A stretch of DNA of 10,355 bases from Cryomorphaceae bacterium. Its GTDB lineage: Bacteria > Bacteroidota > Bacteroidia > Flavobacteriales > Crocinitomicaceae. The notes under the pieces are model-generated. The model saw only the letters and a list, made by a program, of their open reading frames with translations. It ran no database searches and was not told the origin of the DNA. The stretch lies in NCBI GenBank assembly GCA_021298235.1, contig JAJTDX010000072.1, forward strand, positions 1-10,355, in the 5' to 3' direction. The position numbers were made by a program, and so were the translations under genes. Of the stretch, positions 1 to 6,964 are shown piece by piece (position 1 is the first letter of the stretch; the number at the start of each line of letters is the position of its first letter).

Positions 1-127
1 CGTTGACCGAGGCATACGAATGATCATGGAAGAAACAGGTGTTACATATAATGAGGCAGATGAGCTTCTCAAAGTACACGGTTCAGTGCGAAAGGCCGTT
101 GAACATTTCAAAAATTCAGCATTGTAA
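1..127 (+). CDS. murQ: N-acetylmuramic acid 6-phosphate etherase, C-terminal end only (5' part outside window)
   Basis: The frame is open from base 2 and stops at TAA 125-127, giving 41 visible residues that begin VDRGIRMIMEETGV and end in VRKAVEHFKNSAL. This resembles the C-terminal helical segment of MurQ: a conserved 'RG-R-I-E-TG' helix followed by a 'LL--HGSVRKA' helix. MurQ is cytoplasmic and cleaves the D-lactyl ether of MurNAc-6-phosphate to give GlcNAc-6-phosphate during peptidoglycan recycling. The catalytic SIS domain lies outside the window, so the call rests on a short tail and on family recall. The next gene can start one base after this stop, which suggests co-transcription. The start and true length cannot be seen. 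Confidence 0.75.
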   Translation, partial: VDRGIRMIMEETGVTYNEADELLKVHGSVRKAVEHFKNSAL

Positions 128-128
128 C

Positions 129-1799
129 GTGGATTTTTCCATTCAGGAATTTACACCTTTAGATTCTTTCAATTCAGAGCTTCCTGAAAGATTTTGCTAT
201 CCTCATAATTACACACCGCATCCAATAGCAATTCAGGCAGCTGAGAATTTAATGAAGGGACTTACATCTCTTAGTGATGGTGAATCTTTTTTCGGTGAAG
301 AATTATTTTCCAATGGAAGAACGTGTGGAAAAATGTTTGGTGTTTTAGTGGTAAAGGGCAATCAAGGTCAGCTAGGTTATATTCAAGCATTCTCCGGAAA
401 GCTACATGGAAAAACACAATACCCTGGATTTGTGCCACCAGTTTTTGACCGACTAAGTGAAAGCGGCTTTTATATAGAGGCTGAACAAAAGATCGTTGAA
501 ATCAATCAAGAGATCGAGGAGATTAAATCAAGTTCGGCATTCCTCTTGTCTAAAGAACATCTGGAAAACCTGAGAACATACCACATCGTTGCACTTTCAT
601 CGCATAAAATGAGGATTAAAGAATCAAAAGAAAGACGCAGAATCCGAAGAGAATCACTTCAATCTCTCTCAGAAGCAAAGCAACAAGAAGCAATCAAAGA
701 AATGAATGCAGAAAGTGCACATGAACAATATGAATTCAAAAGACTTAAGCGATCGCTTCGCGAGCAAGAATTAGAGCTTGAAAAATACATTTCGAGCTAT
801 GAAGATTCACTTATTCAACTGAAGGATAAACGAAGTCGATTGTCCTCTGAGCTTCAAGATAAATTGTTCTCTCAGTATACTTTTTTGAATGTTAGCGGAG
901 AAACAAAAGAGCTGCTTAAGTTATTTCAAACTACTCCTCCTTCAGGTGCTGGGGATTGTGCTGCTCCAAAACTCCTTCAGTTTGCCTTTAAAAATAAACT
1001 AACCCCGTTGACCATGGCCGAATTCTGGTGGGGACCATCACCTGCAGCAGAGGTCAGAATACACGGTCAATATTATCCCGCATGCCGAGGCAAATGTGAG
1101 CCCATACTTCAGCACATGCTTAAGGGCTTAGAATGCGATTTCAATCCTGTTGAGCAAAAACTGAATGACTCAGCTAAAATAGAACTGATCTACAGTGATG
1201 AAGATCTAGCTGTCATTCATAAACCTCATGAACTTCTATCAGTACCCGGAAAAGGGGCATTTGACTCGGTGTATAATCAAGTTAAAGCTCTATTTCCAGC
1301 TGCAACCGGTCCCATGATCGTTCATCGACTGGATATGTCAACGTCCGGATTAATGGTCGTTGCACTAAATGAAAACTCATATAAAAACATTCAGAAACAG
1401 TTTCTGGAACACAAAATAAAAAAACGCTATTCTGCAATTCTCAATGGTGTACCTAAAGAATCCAAAGGCACTATTTCACTTCCCTTAAGAGTCGACCTTG
1501 ACAATCGTCCGCATCAACTCGTTTGCTATGAGCATGGCAAAGAAGCGATCACGGATTTTGAGGTCATTGAAACAAAAGATCAGCAATCCAAGGTTTATTT
1601 TTATCCAAAAACCGGCAGGACGCATCAATTGCGTGTTCATGCAGCACATCCGGATGGATTAGGCTGCCCAATTGTTGGCGATGAATTGTACGGAGTCCCC
1701 TCAGAAAGACTCTGCCTCCATGCTGATCGACTTGAATTGACTCACCCAACAACAAACAAAAGACTCAATTTTGTGTGGAAAATTGATTTTAAATTTTAA
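129..1799 (+). CDS. RluA-family pseudouridine synthase with long N-terminal coiled-coil region
   Basis: This predicted cytoplasmic enzyme isomerises uridine to pseudouridine in RNA; the target site is unknown. The C-terminal catalytic domain begins around residue 350. It carries the RluA signature HRLDMSTSGL with catalytic Asp402, and a KTGRTHQLRVH motif at 494-504. An N-terminal module contains GKMFGVLVV and a GYIQAFSGKL-like stretch. It is followed by a charged, heptad-like coiled coil (about residues 118-254) and a segment with Cys277, Cys319 and Cys323 (the last two as PACRGKC), which could bind a metal (inference). At about 556 residues it fits the long RluA-type proteins of Bacteroidota and some gammaproteobacteria, and it is not an RluA/C/D of about 220-330 residues. 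GTG 129 is chosen because family similarity starts shortly after it and it follows the murQ stop by one base. In-frame starts at 39 (GTG), 51 and 60 (ATG) are possible but would overlap murQ by 68-89 bases. No terminator is visible before the ars genes. Confidence 0.9.
   Translation: MDFSIQEFTPLDSFNSELPERFCYPHNYTPHPIAIQAAENLMKGLTSLSDGESFFGEELFSNGRTCGKMFGVLVVKGNQGQLGYIQAFSGKLHGKTQYPGFVPPVFDRLSESGFYIEAEQKIVEINQEIEEIKSSSAFLLSKEHLENLRTYHIVALSSHKMRIKESKERRRIRRESLQSLSEAKQQEAIKEMNAESAHEQYEFKRLKRSLREQELELEKYISSYEDSLIQLKDKRSRLSSELQDKLFSQYTFLNVSGETKELLKLFQTTPPSGAGDCAAPKLLQFAFKNKLTPLTMAEFWWGPSPAAEVRIHGQYYPACRGKCEPILQHMLKGLECDFNPVEQKLNDSAKIELIYSDEDLAVIHKPHELLSVPGKGAFDSVYNQVKALFPAATGPMIVHRLDMSTSGLMVVALNENSYKNIQKQFLEHKIKKRYSAILNGVPKESKGTISLPLRVDLDNRPHQLVCYEHGKEAITDFEVIETKDQQSKVYFYPKTGRTHQLRVHAAHPDGLGCPIVGDELYGVPSERLCLHADRLELTHPTTNKRLNFVWKIDFKF
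1769..1797 (+). promoter_or_regulatory. possible weak promoter for the ars operon
   Basis: A TTTTG at 1769-1773 and a TAAATTTT at 1790-1797 (one mismatch to the Bacteroidota -7 element TAnnTTTG) are separated by 16 bases, slightly short for this phylum. A start site near 1804 would put the palindrome at 1812-1835 just downstream, which suits repression. The region is very A/T-rich, so chance matches are likely. Placement inside the 3' end of the preceding gene is unremarkable for a compact genome. Confidence 0.25.
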
Positions 1800-1811
1800 T
1801 TCTTTTCATAT

Positions 1812-1835
1812 ATATATCGTAATATTGCAATATAT
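1812..1835. promoter_or_regulatory. candidate ArsR operator (imperfect palindrome)
   Basis: This 24-bp inverted repeat is centred between 1823 and 1824 with 10 of 12 base pairs complementary. The left half is ATATATCGTAAT and the right half is ATTGCAATATAT; the mismatched pairs are 1820/1827 and 1818/1829. It lies in the 44-bp gap between the pseudouridine synthase gene and arsR, ending 8 bases before the arsR ATG. ArsR/SmtB repressors usually bind 12-2-12-like A/T-rich palindromes over their own promoter, so size and place fit autoregulation. The A/T richness makes part of the symmetry cheap; the inner CGTAATATTGCA core is the more specific part. Confidence 0.6.
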
Positions 1836-1843
1836 CTTTTTAA

Positions 1844-2176
1844 ATGGGACTTACGAAAGCACAAAGTTTCACAGCGGAACACAATCAAAAAGCATTATTT
1901 TTCAAGGCTTTAGGTCATCCGGCACGAATTGCGATCATAGAACATATTCTTTCTGTTGACACCTGTATTTGCAATGACCTTGTTGGCATACTTCCTCTTT
2001 CACAAGCGACGATCTCGCAACACCTTCGTGAACTAAAAGAGTCTCAACTTATTCAAGGTACTGTTGAAGGAAACGCTGTATGCTACTGTATCAACCCTAA
2101 AGTTTTGAATGAGATCAAAAAGATCATTGACGGATTTATCTCCAATTCAAAAATGGAACAACCAAATTGCTGTTAA
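1844..2176 (+). CDS. arsR: ArsR/SmtB-family arsenic-responsive repressor
   Basis: This 110-residue winged-helix protein is of typical ArsR size. The N-terminal helices (KALGHPARIAIIEHIL) and the recognition helix (LSQATISQHLRELK, about residues 52-65) are clear. The family represses its own operon and dissociates when a metal or metalloid binds. Here the likely As(III)/Sb(III) ligands are Cys41 and Cys43 in TCICNDL, at the place of the ELCVCDL box of E. coli ArsR; the third box cysteine is replaced (V47 region). Further cysteines are Cys80 and Cys82 (VCYC) and a terminal pair Cys109-Cys110, which could add ligands (inference). ATG 1844 is the only reasonable start, because an in-frame TAA directly precedes it. 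It heads a tight operon: the next start is 10 bases after its stop. Confidence 0.92.
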   Translation: MGLTKAQSFTAEHNQKALFFKALGHPARIAIIEHILSVDTCICNDLVGILPLSQATISQHLRELKESQLIQGTVEGNAVCYCINPKVLNEIKKIIDGFISNSKMEQPNCC

Positions 2177-2186
2177 AAAACATACT

Positions 2187-2657
2187 ATGAAACTTTCAGA
2201 ATTAAAACATTACCTCAATGAGCTCAATACAATTCGTTTCAAATTACCAAATGGAGAATTTGTTCCGGACCATTTTCATGTCACCGAGATAGGACTGATA
2301 TCCCGAACGTATATTGATTGTGGAGGAAAATTGCGCGAGGATAAAAAGGTGAACATACAATTATGGTATTCACACGATTTGGATCATCGCTTGAAACCCA
2401 ATAAACTTATTCGTATTATCGAACAAAGCGAACGTCTGTTAGACCTTGAAGAGCATGCCATTGAAGTTGAATATCAACAAGAAACAATTGCCAAGTTTGG
2501 ATTATCCTTCAAGGAGAATGAATTTATACTCACCCCATTGCATACAGCATGTCTCGCTGAGGACCAATGCGGCATCCCGGAAACGCCTAAAAAAATTTCA
2601 TTGGCTGAATTAACTCAGGAAAAGTCCAAATGTTCACCCGGAGGCAAGTGCTGTTAA
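2187..2657 (+). CDS. DUF6428-like protein of arsenic operon, function unknown
   Basis: This 156-residue soluble protein has no signal peptide or membrane segment. I recognise the pattern (a VPDHFHVTEIG motif at 26-36, IDCGG at 43-47, and QLW at 58-60) as that of DUF6428, found beside arsR in Bacteroidota; no biochemical role is known to me. Visible candidate ligands are His29 and His31, Cys45, Cys122, Cys128 and a C-terminal cluster Cys149, Cys155, Cys156 (CSPGGKCC at the stop). The cysteine content and the operon setting suggest metalloid or thiol binding, but that is inference. ATG 2187 was preferred over an upstream in-frame start at 2109 because the latter would overlap arsR by 68 bases. 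It lies 10 bases after arsR and 12 bases before the next gene. Confidence 0.8.
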   Translation: MKLSELKHYLNELNTIRFKLPNGEFVPDHFHVTEIGLISRTYIDCGGKLREDKKVNIQLWYSHDLDHRLKPNKLIRIIEQSERLLDLEEHAIEVEYQQETIAKFGLSFKENEFILTPLHTACLAEDQCGIPETPKKISLAELTQEKSKCSPGGKCC

Positions 2658-2669
2658 AATTGACATTCC

Positions 2670-3290
2670 ATGAAAAACACCATTAAACATATTTGCGAAA
2701 AGTTGTCTCAAGAATTCAATGTAATTCCTGAATCCAGACGAGTTATTCTTCAAAAAATAGCATCATTCGTTCAGGTGCAATACGATGCAAACCGGGAAAT
2801 AAAACTCGTTTACGTATGCACACACAACTCGCGTAGAAGTCATTTCGGACAAGTTTGGGGCAAAGTTGCCGCTGAATATTACGGCATCCCAAATGTGAGA
2901 ACATTTAGTGCTGGAACAGAGGCCACCGCAATGCATCCGAATACTGTAACTGCTCTGAGATCCATTGGTTTTGATATAAGTTCAGATGGAGATGCATACA
3001 ATCCGAATTACTCCATTGGTTTTGACGATGAAAAGAAACCCATTCTTTGCTTTTCGAAAACCATCGATCACGACTCAAATCCAAAAATTGATTTCGCAGC
3101 GATCATGACATGCTCGGAAGCAGAGGAAAATTGTCCTTTTGTTCCCGGTGCATCTCTTCGAGTGAGCACAACGTATGAAGACCCGAAGGAATTCGACGGC
3201 ACCACCCAACAGAATGAAAAATACATAGAAAGATCGTTTCAGATCGCCAGAGAAAATCTGTTCATCTTCTCATTAATTCAGAAAAAATGA
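2670..3290 (+). CDS. arsC: arsenate reductase-like protein of the LMW protein tyrosine phosphatase fold (thioredoxin-coupled type)
   Basis: This 206-residue cytoplasmic protein probably reduces As(V) to As(III). The phosphatase P-loop CTHNSRRS carries the CX5R signature (Cys50, Arg56). A second motif, MTCSEAEENCPFVPGA, supplies Cys148 and Cys155 spaced CX6C, as in Cys82/Cys89 of the pI258 ArsC redox relay. YEDP (Asp171) would be the general-acid loop. Thus all three relay cysteines are present; the accessory P-loop cysteine (Cys15 of pI258) is Arg55 here. It is about 75 residues longer than pI258 ArsC because of an N-terminal helix-rich extension (about 1-44) and an insertion around 108-140. 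Bacteroidota homologues are often labelled protein-tyrosine-phosphatase, and phosphatase activity is not excluded. It overlaps the downstream exporter gene by four bases (ATGA), which implies translational coupling. Confidence 0.87.
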   Translation: MKNTIKHICEKLSQEFNVIPESRRVILQKIASFVQVQYDANREIKLVYVCTHNSRRSHFGQVWGKVAAEYYGIPNVRTFSAGTEATAMHPNTVTALRSIGFDISSDGDAYNPNYSIGFDDEKKPILCFSKTIDHDSNPKIDFAAIMTCSEAEENCPFVPGASLRVSTTYEDPKEFDGTTQQNEKYIERSFQIARENLFIFSLIQKK

Positions 3291-4321
3291 AAAAACGATT
3301 AAGTTTTCTTGACCGCTATTTGACACTTTGGATTTTCGCAGCCATGATTCTCGGAATCGCCCTTGGGTTCTTTTTTCCGGGGATTTCTGAAAACATGAAC
3401 GACTTATCCAGCGGAACAACAAACATTCCTTTGGCATTGGGCTTAATTCTGATGATGTACCCCCCACTTGTAAAAATAGATTTCAAGCAGCTTCCCGTAG
3501 TCATGGCTAAGCCTAAACTGCTTGGATTATCGCTCTTCATTACATGGGTCATTGGTCCCATGCTAATGTGTCTGCTTGCCGTTTTATTCTTACCGAATGA
3601 CCCGGAATACCTCACTGGACTCATAATCATAGGAATTGCGCCATGCATTGCAATGGTGATTGTTTGGAATGAGCTAGCTGAAGGAAACCGTGAGCTTACA
3701 GCAGGACTCGTTGGAATCAATAGCATCCTGCAAATTTCATTTTTCAGCATATACGCCTATTTCTATTTGGAAATAGTACTTCCTTTATTCGGCATCAAAG
3801 GACTTCATATTGATATTAGCGTGATTCAGATCGCTCAAACTGTAGGTATTTACCTGGGCATTCCATTTGCCCTAGCCATGCTCAGTAGATGGGTTATTAT
3901 TCAGTTCAAAGATGAAAATTGGCTGCGGTACAAGTTTATCCCGACCATCTCTCCTATTACCTTAATTGCACTTCTGAGTACGATTGTTCTCATGTTTTGT
4001 CTGAAAGGAAAAATGATCGTAGAGCTTCCAATGGATGTTCTCAGAGTCAGCATTCCTCTTCTATGTTACTTCGGAATCATGTTCACACTCATGTTTTTCA
4101 CAGCAAGGTTTTTCGGCGCGGATTATCGCGACAATGCAGCATTGTCATTCACCGCCGCTGGCAACAATTTTGAGTTGGCCATTGCAGTTTCAATTGGAGT
4201 ATTCGGCATAAATTCAGGTCAGGCATTCGCCGGAGTTATTGGACCTTTGGTAGAAGTTCCCGCACTCATACTTCTCGTGAGAGTTATCTCATACTGGCGA
4301 ACCTCCTATTACAAGAAATAA
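3287..4321 (+). CDS. acr3: ACR3-family arsenite efflux transporter
   Basis: This 344-residue inner-membrane protein has about ten hydrophobic segments, the usual size and layout of ACR3 (the bile/arsenite/riboflavin transporter superfamily) and not of ArsB (about 430 residues). Family marks are GIAPCIAMVIVWNELA with the conserved fourth-helix Cys120, FTAAGNNFELAIAV with Glu296, and GPLVEVPALI near the C-terminus. It exports As(III), driven by the proton gradient, and is the final step after the reductase encoded just before it. The start ATG overlaps the arsC stop (ATGA), so both are probably translated together. It is the last gene of the operon; a hairpin terminator follows 15 bases after the stop. 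No truncation or missing key residue is seen. Confidence 0.95.
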   Translation: MKKRLSFLDRYLTLWIFAAMILGIALGFFFPGISENMNDLSSGTTNIPLALGLILMMYPPLVKIDFKQLPVVMAKPKLLGLSLFITWVIGPMLMCLLAVLFLPNDPEYLTGLIIIGIAPCIAMVIVWNELAEGNRELTAGLVGINSILQISFFSIYAYFYLEIVLPLFGIKGLHIDISVIQIAQTVGIYLGIPFALAMLSRWVIIQFKDENWLRYKFIPTISPITLIALLSTIVLMFCLKGKMIVELPMDVLRVSIPLLCYFGIMFTLMFFTARFFGADYRDNAALSFTAAGNNFELAIAVSIGVFGINSGQAFAGVIGPLVEVPALILLVRVISYWRTSYYKK

Positions 4322-4336
4322 TCTATTTCAAAATAC

Positions 4337-4374
4337 AATGGGGTAAGATTGCAATCCTACCCCATTTCTTTTTT
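4337..4374 (+). terminator. intrinsic terminator of the ars operon, possibly bidirectional
   Basis: A perfect 9-bp stem pairs AATGGGGTA (4337-4345) with TACCCCATT (4358-4366). The loop region itself contains a GATT/AATC pairing, so the hairpin can extend across one A/C mismatch. It is followed by TTTCTTTTTT (4365-4374). It sits between the converging acr3 and clpC genes, 13 bases before the clpC stop. In the clpC direction the trailing T-run is weaker, so action on both strands is plausible but less certain. Confidence 0.9.
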
Positions 4375-4387
4375 AAGGAAGTAAGTC

Positions 4388-6910
4388 TTAATCTTTGGTT
4401 TTAGCCTTCGCTTTCCCTTTATCGATAACAATGCTAAGCTGCTCGGCCCCGTCAGTAAGATCCATTTTAATGGTATCTCCTTCCTGAAGATTTGCTTTAA
4501 TTATTTCCTCCGCTAGCGGATCTTCGATGAACTTTTGAATTGCGCGCTTCAAAGGTCTGGCACCAAACTTTTCGTCATACCCATGCTCCACGATAAAATC
4601 TTTCGCTTTTTCCGTCATTTGTATACCATACCCCAAGTCATTAATTCTGCCGTATAATTTCTCCAACTCAAGATCGATGATTTTGTGAATGGATTCACGC
4701 TGCAATGATTTGAAGAGAATCATATCATCGATCCTATTCAAAAACTCAGGTGAAAAGGCCTTTCTAAGTGCATTCTGAATTACAGATTTTGCATTTTCAT
4801 CTCTTGACTCCTCTTTAGCTTTAGTACCAAATCCAACTCCGCTACCAAAATCAGCCAATTGTCGCGCACCAATGTTGGAGGTCATAATTAGGATCGTATT
4901 CTTGAAATCAATCTTTCTGCCCAAACCGTCTGTCATGTGACCATCATCCAACACCTGAAGCAACAGATTGAATACGTCCGGATGCGCCTTTTCAATTTCA
5001 TCCAGAAGAACAATCGAATAAGGTTTTCTTCGAACTTTCTCTGTTAGCTGACCACCTTCCTCATATCCAACGTATCCCGGAGGGGCACCAACAAGCCTGG
5101 AAATTGAAAACTTCTCCATGTATTCAGACATGTCAATCCTGATCAATGCATCTTCTGAATCAAATAAATACTTCGCAAGCACTTTCGCAAGTTGAGTCTT
5201 ACCTACCCCTGTTGGCCCGAGGAAAAAGAAAGAACCAATTGGCTTGTTTGGGTCTTTCAATCCGGCACGGTTTCTCTGAATAGCCTTAACTACTTTCGAA
5301 ACAGCCTCGTCCTGACCAATTACCTTTCCTTGCAACTGCTCAGCCATTTTGACCAACTTACCTGTCTCTGACTGAGAAACTTTTGTGACTGGTATCCCAC
5401 ACATCATGGACACCACCTCCGCAACATGCTCTTCGGTAACTGTGACACGATTATTTTTCGATTCCTGCTCCCACTTTTGTTTTGCCAATTCGAGTTGCTC
5501 CTGATACTTTCGTTCAGAATCCCTCAACTCAGCTGCCTTTTCGTATTGTTGAGATTTAATCACCTCATTCTTCTGTTCCTTCAGCCCCTCTATCTGAGCC
5601 TCTATATCCAGAATTTCTTGTGGCACATTTATGTTTGTCAAGTGAACTCTTGAACCCACCTCGTCCAACGCATCAATAGCTTTATCAGGCAAATGTCGGT
5701 CTGTTATGTATCGCTCCGTTAACTTCACGCATGCAGCAATCGCATCCTCTGTGTAGGATACAGAATGATGGTCTTCATAGCGTTCTTTGATATTATTAAG
5801 GATTTGAATCGTTTCGTCGATCGTCGTTGGTTCGACCAATACTTTCTGGAAACGTCTTTCCAATGCACCGTCCTTCTCGATATACTGTCTGTATTCATCG
5901 AGCGTCGTAGCGCCAATTGCCTGCATTTCTCCTCGAGCCAAAGCCGGTTTGAACATGTTTGAAGCATCGAGTGAACCGCTTGCGCCACCTGCACCAATGA
6001 TCGTATGTATCTCGTCGATGAAAAGGATCACGTCAGGATTTTTCTCGATTTCTTGCATGACCGCTTTCATGCGCTCTTCAAACTGACCGCGATACTTGGT
6101 CCCAGCCACTAATGAAGCAAGATCCAGAGAAATGACACGCTTATTGAAAAGCACTCTTGATACTTTGCGCTGAACGATTCTTAAAGCCAGCCCTTCGGCG
6201 ATAGCACTTTTACCTACACCTGGCTCACCAATTAGTATTGGATTGTTCTTTTTTCTTCGGGAAAGAATTTGGCTTACTCGTTCAATTTCTTTCTCACGAC
6301 CTACGATGGGATCCAGCTTTCCGGCTTCAGCCATTTTTGTCAGGTCACGGCCAAAATTATCTAGCACAGGTGTTTTTGACTTCGGATCTGTAGGTTTTTT
6401 CTGAGCAGCAAATTGTTCTCCTCCTTCATCGTCTGAATTTCCTGGAAATTCAGCTCTCGGTGTTATGTTTTCTTCTATCATGTTATCTAATTCATCTTTT
6501 ACATTTTCATAAAATACTCCGTATTTATTGAGCAAACTGCAAACAAAGCTGTCCTCGTTCTTCAACATCGACAACAATAAATGTTCCGTTCCAATCACCG
6601 GACTCTTGAATGCCTTTGCCTCCAAGTATGTCATTTTTAAAATTCTTTCCGCTTGCTTCACCAGTGGAATATTCGCATTTTGATTCACTGCTTTCGTCAC
6701 ATTGCCTTTCAGGGAAAGTTCGACCTCTGACTTCACATGTTGAAGGTCAAGTTGCAGCTCGCTCAGAATCTTTACAGCTGTCCCATCTCCAAGGCGCACA
6801 AGTCCAAGAAGAAGATGTTCTGCACCTATAAAATCATTTCCAAGTCTGAGAGCTTCCTCCCGACTAAATGTAATTACGTCTTTAACTTTGGGAGAAAATT
6901 TTGCCTCCAT
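4388..6910 (-). CDS. clpC: ATP-dependent Clp protease ATP-binding subunit ClpC
   Basis: This 840-residue Hsp100 AAA+ unfoldase feeds substrates to ClpP in the cytoplasm. In order it shows an N-domain with two repeats (to about 145), AAA-1 with Walker A GEPGVGKS (228-235) and Walker B VILFIDE (about 294-300), a middle domain with a UVR-type motif QQYEKAAELRD (about 450-470), and AAA-2 with Walker A GPTGVGKT (565-572) and Walker B IVLLDE (633-638). A VGF tripeptide in a GSGVGFG loop (about 692-694) matches the ClpP-docking IGF/VGF loop. The middle domain identifies ClpC; ClpB has a much longer one, and ClpA lacks UVR. A Lys-rich tail (GKAKAKTKD) closes the protein. ATG at 6910 (reading leftwards) begins MEAKFSPKVKDV, the usual family start, and has AGGTG a few bases upstream; a GTG two codons earlier is less likely. 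It is divergent from gyrA. Confidence 0.97.
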   Translation of the reverse strand: MEAKFSPKVKDVITFSREEALRLGNDFIGAEHLLLGLVRLGDGTAVKILSELQLDLQHVKSEVELSLKGNVTKAVNQNANIPLVKQAERILKMTYLEAKAFKSPVIGTEHLLLSMLKNEDSFVCSLLNKYGVFYENVKDELDNMIEENITPRAEFPGNSDDEGGEQFAAQKKPTDPKSKTPVLDNFGRDLTKMAEAGKLDPIVGREKEIERVSQILSRRKKNNPILIGEPGVGKSAIAEGLALRIVQRKVSRVLFNKRVISLDLASLVAGTKYRGQFEERMKAVMQEIEKNPDVILFIDEIHTIIGAGGASGSLDASNMFKPALARGEMQAIGATTLDEYRQYIEKDGALERRFQKVLVEPTTIDETIQILNNIKERYEDHHSVSYTEDAIAACVKLTERYITDRHLPDKAIDALDEVGSRVHLTNINVPQEILDIEAQIEGLKEQKNEVIKSQQYEKAAELRDSERKYQEQLELAKQKWEQESKNNRVTVTEEHVAEVVSMMCGIPVTKVSQSETGKLVKMAEQLQGKVIGQDEAVSKVVKAIQRNRAGLKDPNKPIGSFFFLGPTGVGKTQLAKVLAKYLFDSEDALIRIDMSEYMEKFSISRLVGAPPGYVGYEEGGQLTEKVRRKPYSIVLLDEIEKAHPDVFNLLLQVLDDGHMTDGLGRKIDFKNTILIMTSNIGARQLADFGSGVGFGTKAKEESRDENAKSVIQNALRKAFSPEFLNRIDDMILFKSLQRESIHKIIDLELEKLYGRINDLGYGIQMTEKAKDFIVEHGYDEKFGARPLKRAIQKFIEDPLAEEIIKANLQEGDTIKMDLTDGAEQLSIVIDKGKAKAKTKD

Positions 6911-6926
6911 ATTCACACCTTTTTCG

Positions 6927-6944
6927 ACTGCTATTTTAAGCAGT
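6927..6944 (-). promoter_or_regulatory. hairpin in the clpC mRNA leader
   Basis: On the clpC strand, ACTGCT and AGCAGT form a perfect 6-bp stem around the loop TAAAAT. It would lie close to the 5' end of a transcript started from the -7 element at 6957-6964, and it ends 16 bases before the ATG. It may stabilise the mRNA or affect ribosome access; neither is shown. It is not a terminator, because no T-run follows. Confidence 0.45.
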
Positions 6945-6956
6945 ATTCCTTGTTTA

Positions 6957-6964
6957 CAAATCTA
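6957..6964 (-). promoter_or_regulatory. clpC promoter -7 element (TAGATTTG)
   Basis: The - strand reads TAGATTTG, an exact match to the Bacteroidota housekeeping -7 consensus TAnnTTTG. A start site near 6950 would give a leader of about 40 bases. No clear -33 TTG/TTTG lies at 17-23 bases; the nearest (in TTTTTTGGG) is 26 bases away, so the promoter is incomplete by consensus. Confidence 0.5.

Noticed and set aside
3316..3750. - strand open frame (144 codons) inside acr3
   Set aside because: It is antisense to clear ACR3 membrane segments and has no family resemblance, start context or promoter.
4388..6910. ClpA or ClpB in place of ClpC
   Set aside because: The middle region is short with a UVR-type motif, unlike the long coiled-coil of ClpB, and ClpA lacks it; the VGF loop and length of 840 fit ClpC.
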